A stretch of 64,000 nucleotides of DNA from Desulfurivibrionaceae bacterium (GTDB taxonomy: Bacteria > Desulfobacterota > Desulfobulbia > Desulfobulbales > VMSU01), in contig JAQYVV010000003.1 of NCBI GenBank assembly GCA_030145275.1, positions 1-64,000 on the forward strand, given 5' to 3'. Positions 63,889 through 64,000 of this stretch are shown one piece after another (within the stretch, counting starts at the first letter, position 1; every line of letters starts with the position of its first letter). The position numbers were made by a program, and so were the translations under genes. The notes under the pieces are model-generated. The model was not told where the DNA came from. It made no database searches and saw only the letters and a program-made list of their open reading frames with translations.

Positions 63889-64000
63889 TTAGAAAGTCAT
63901 GTTTAATGTATTTTTGACCATCATGACGTCATCTTCTTCCGTGTTGAGATTATCTACTATGGCGTCACCAGCATCCCAATAACCGAAGTTGAGAGAATAG
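63889..64000 (-). CDS. C-terminal fragment of a second beta-barrel outer-membrane protein
   Basis: The last 36 codons before the stop read YSLNFGYWDAGDAIVDNLN, then TEEDDVMMVKNTLNMTF. The amphipathic end with a terminal Phe is like the preceding barrel (AGTMNLSF), so it is likely a paralogue. The rest is beyond the window. Confidence 0.75.
   Translation of the reverse strand, partial: YSLNFGYWDAGDAIVDNLNTEEDDVMMVKNTLNMTF

Overview
The window looks like chromosome of an anaerobic, sulfur-metabolising Desulfobacterota bacterium, most like the Desulfobulbales (Desulfocapsa/Desulfobulbus type). The placement is inferred from gene content and was not tested by any search. The pointers are a sulfate adenylyltransferase/APS-kinase fusion protein, a multiheme cytochrome with rhodanese domains, a YedE-TusA-DsrE cluster of the kind proposed as a marker of sulfur disproportionation, an AhbD-type heme enzyme, a heme-binding chemoreceptor, a NhaD antiporter and many stand-alone receiver and sigma-54 proteins.

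Layout. 0.1-2.7 kb: two decayed signalling genes. 2.8-7.4 kb: tcdA, tatD, a SAM-hydrolase-family gene, then an arsR + sat-apsK operon. 7.4-9.5 kb: an 11-heme cytochrome with two rhodanese domains that reads through an in-frame UGA followed by a SECIS-like hairpin (predicted selenoprotein). 9.8-13.2 kb: tRNA-Ser, a FliK-like gene and a sensor-kinase hybrid. 13.5-16.4 kb: the sulfur cluster, with yedE divergent from tusA, dsrE and two small genes. 16.4-21 kb: hinT, serS, a c-type-heme chemoreceptor, tRNA-Pro and tRNA-Asn. 21.2-23.8 kb: RNA-binding protein, DEAD-box helicase and cold-shock protein. 24-29 kb: HDOD protein, nadE, phoH. 29-33.5 kb: ahbD, hemE, HD protein, hemH. 33.5-39.3 kb: mtaD with a small Cys-rich gene, a lysine-rich protein, and pgl-zwf-gnd. 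39.7-41.3 kb: an exported DNA ligase and a broken RhuM/Fic gene. 41.6-56.5 kb: a large sodium/anion-transport and signalling region (DUF1538 pair, PII, CBS, receivers, kinases, NifX-like, sigma-54 activator, NhaD, DASS transporter, CBS). 57.7-61.4 kb: an exact parS site, parAB and pyrK-pyrD. 61.7-64 kb: a HAD phosphatase and two outer-membrane beta-barrel genes, the second cut by the window end.

The window is full of short non-coding palindromic elements. I separate at least six families (A-F) by their terminal inverted repeats; copies lie in both orientations, and no transposase gene is present. Several sit exactly at gene 3' ends, where the element's own GTAA, TTAG or similar terminus provides the stop codon of the neighbour (nadE, parB, ahbD, a receiver gene and others). 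An 18-base module, CGGAGTCTACGCTTACCT, is shared between different families.

The genes suggest a cell that moves sulfur through carrier proteins and periplasmic or outer multiheme cytochromes, makes heme anaerobically, uses sodium gradients, and senses redox state with heme-containing receptors.
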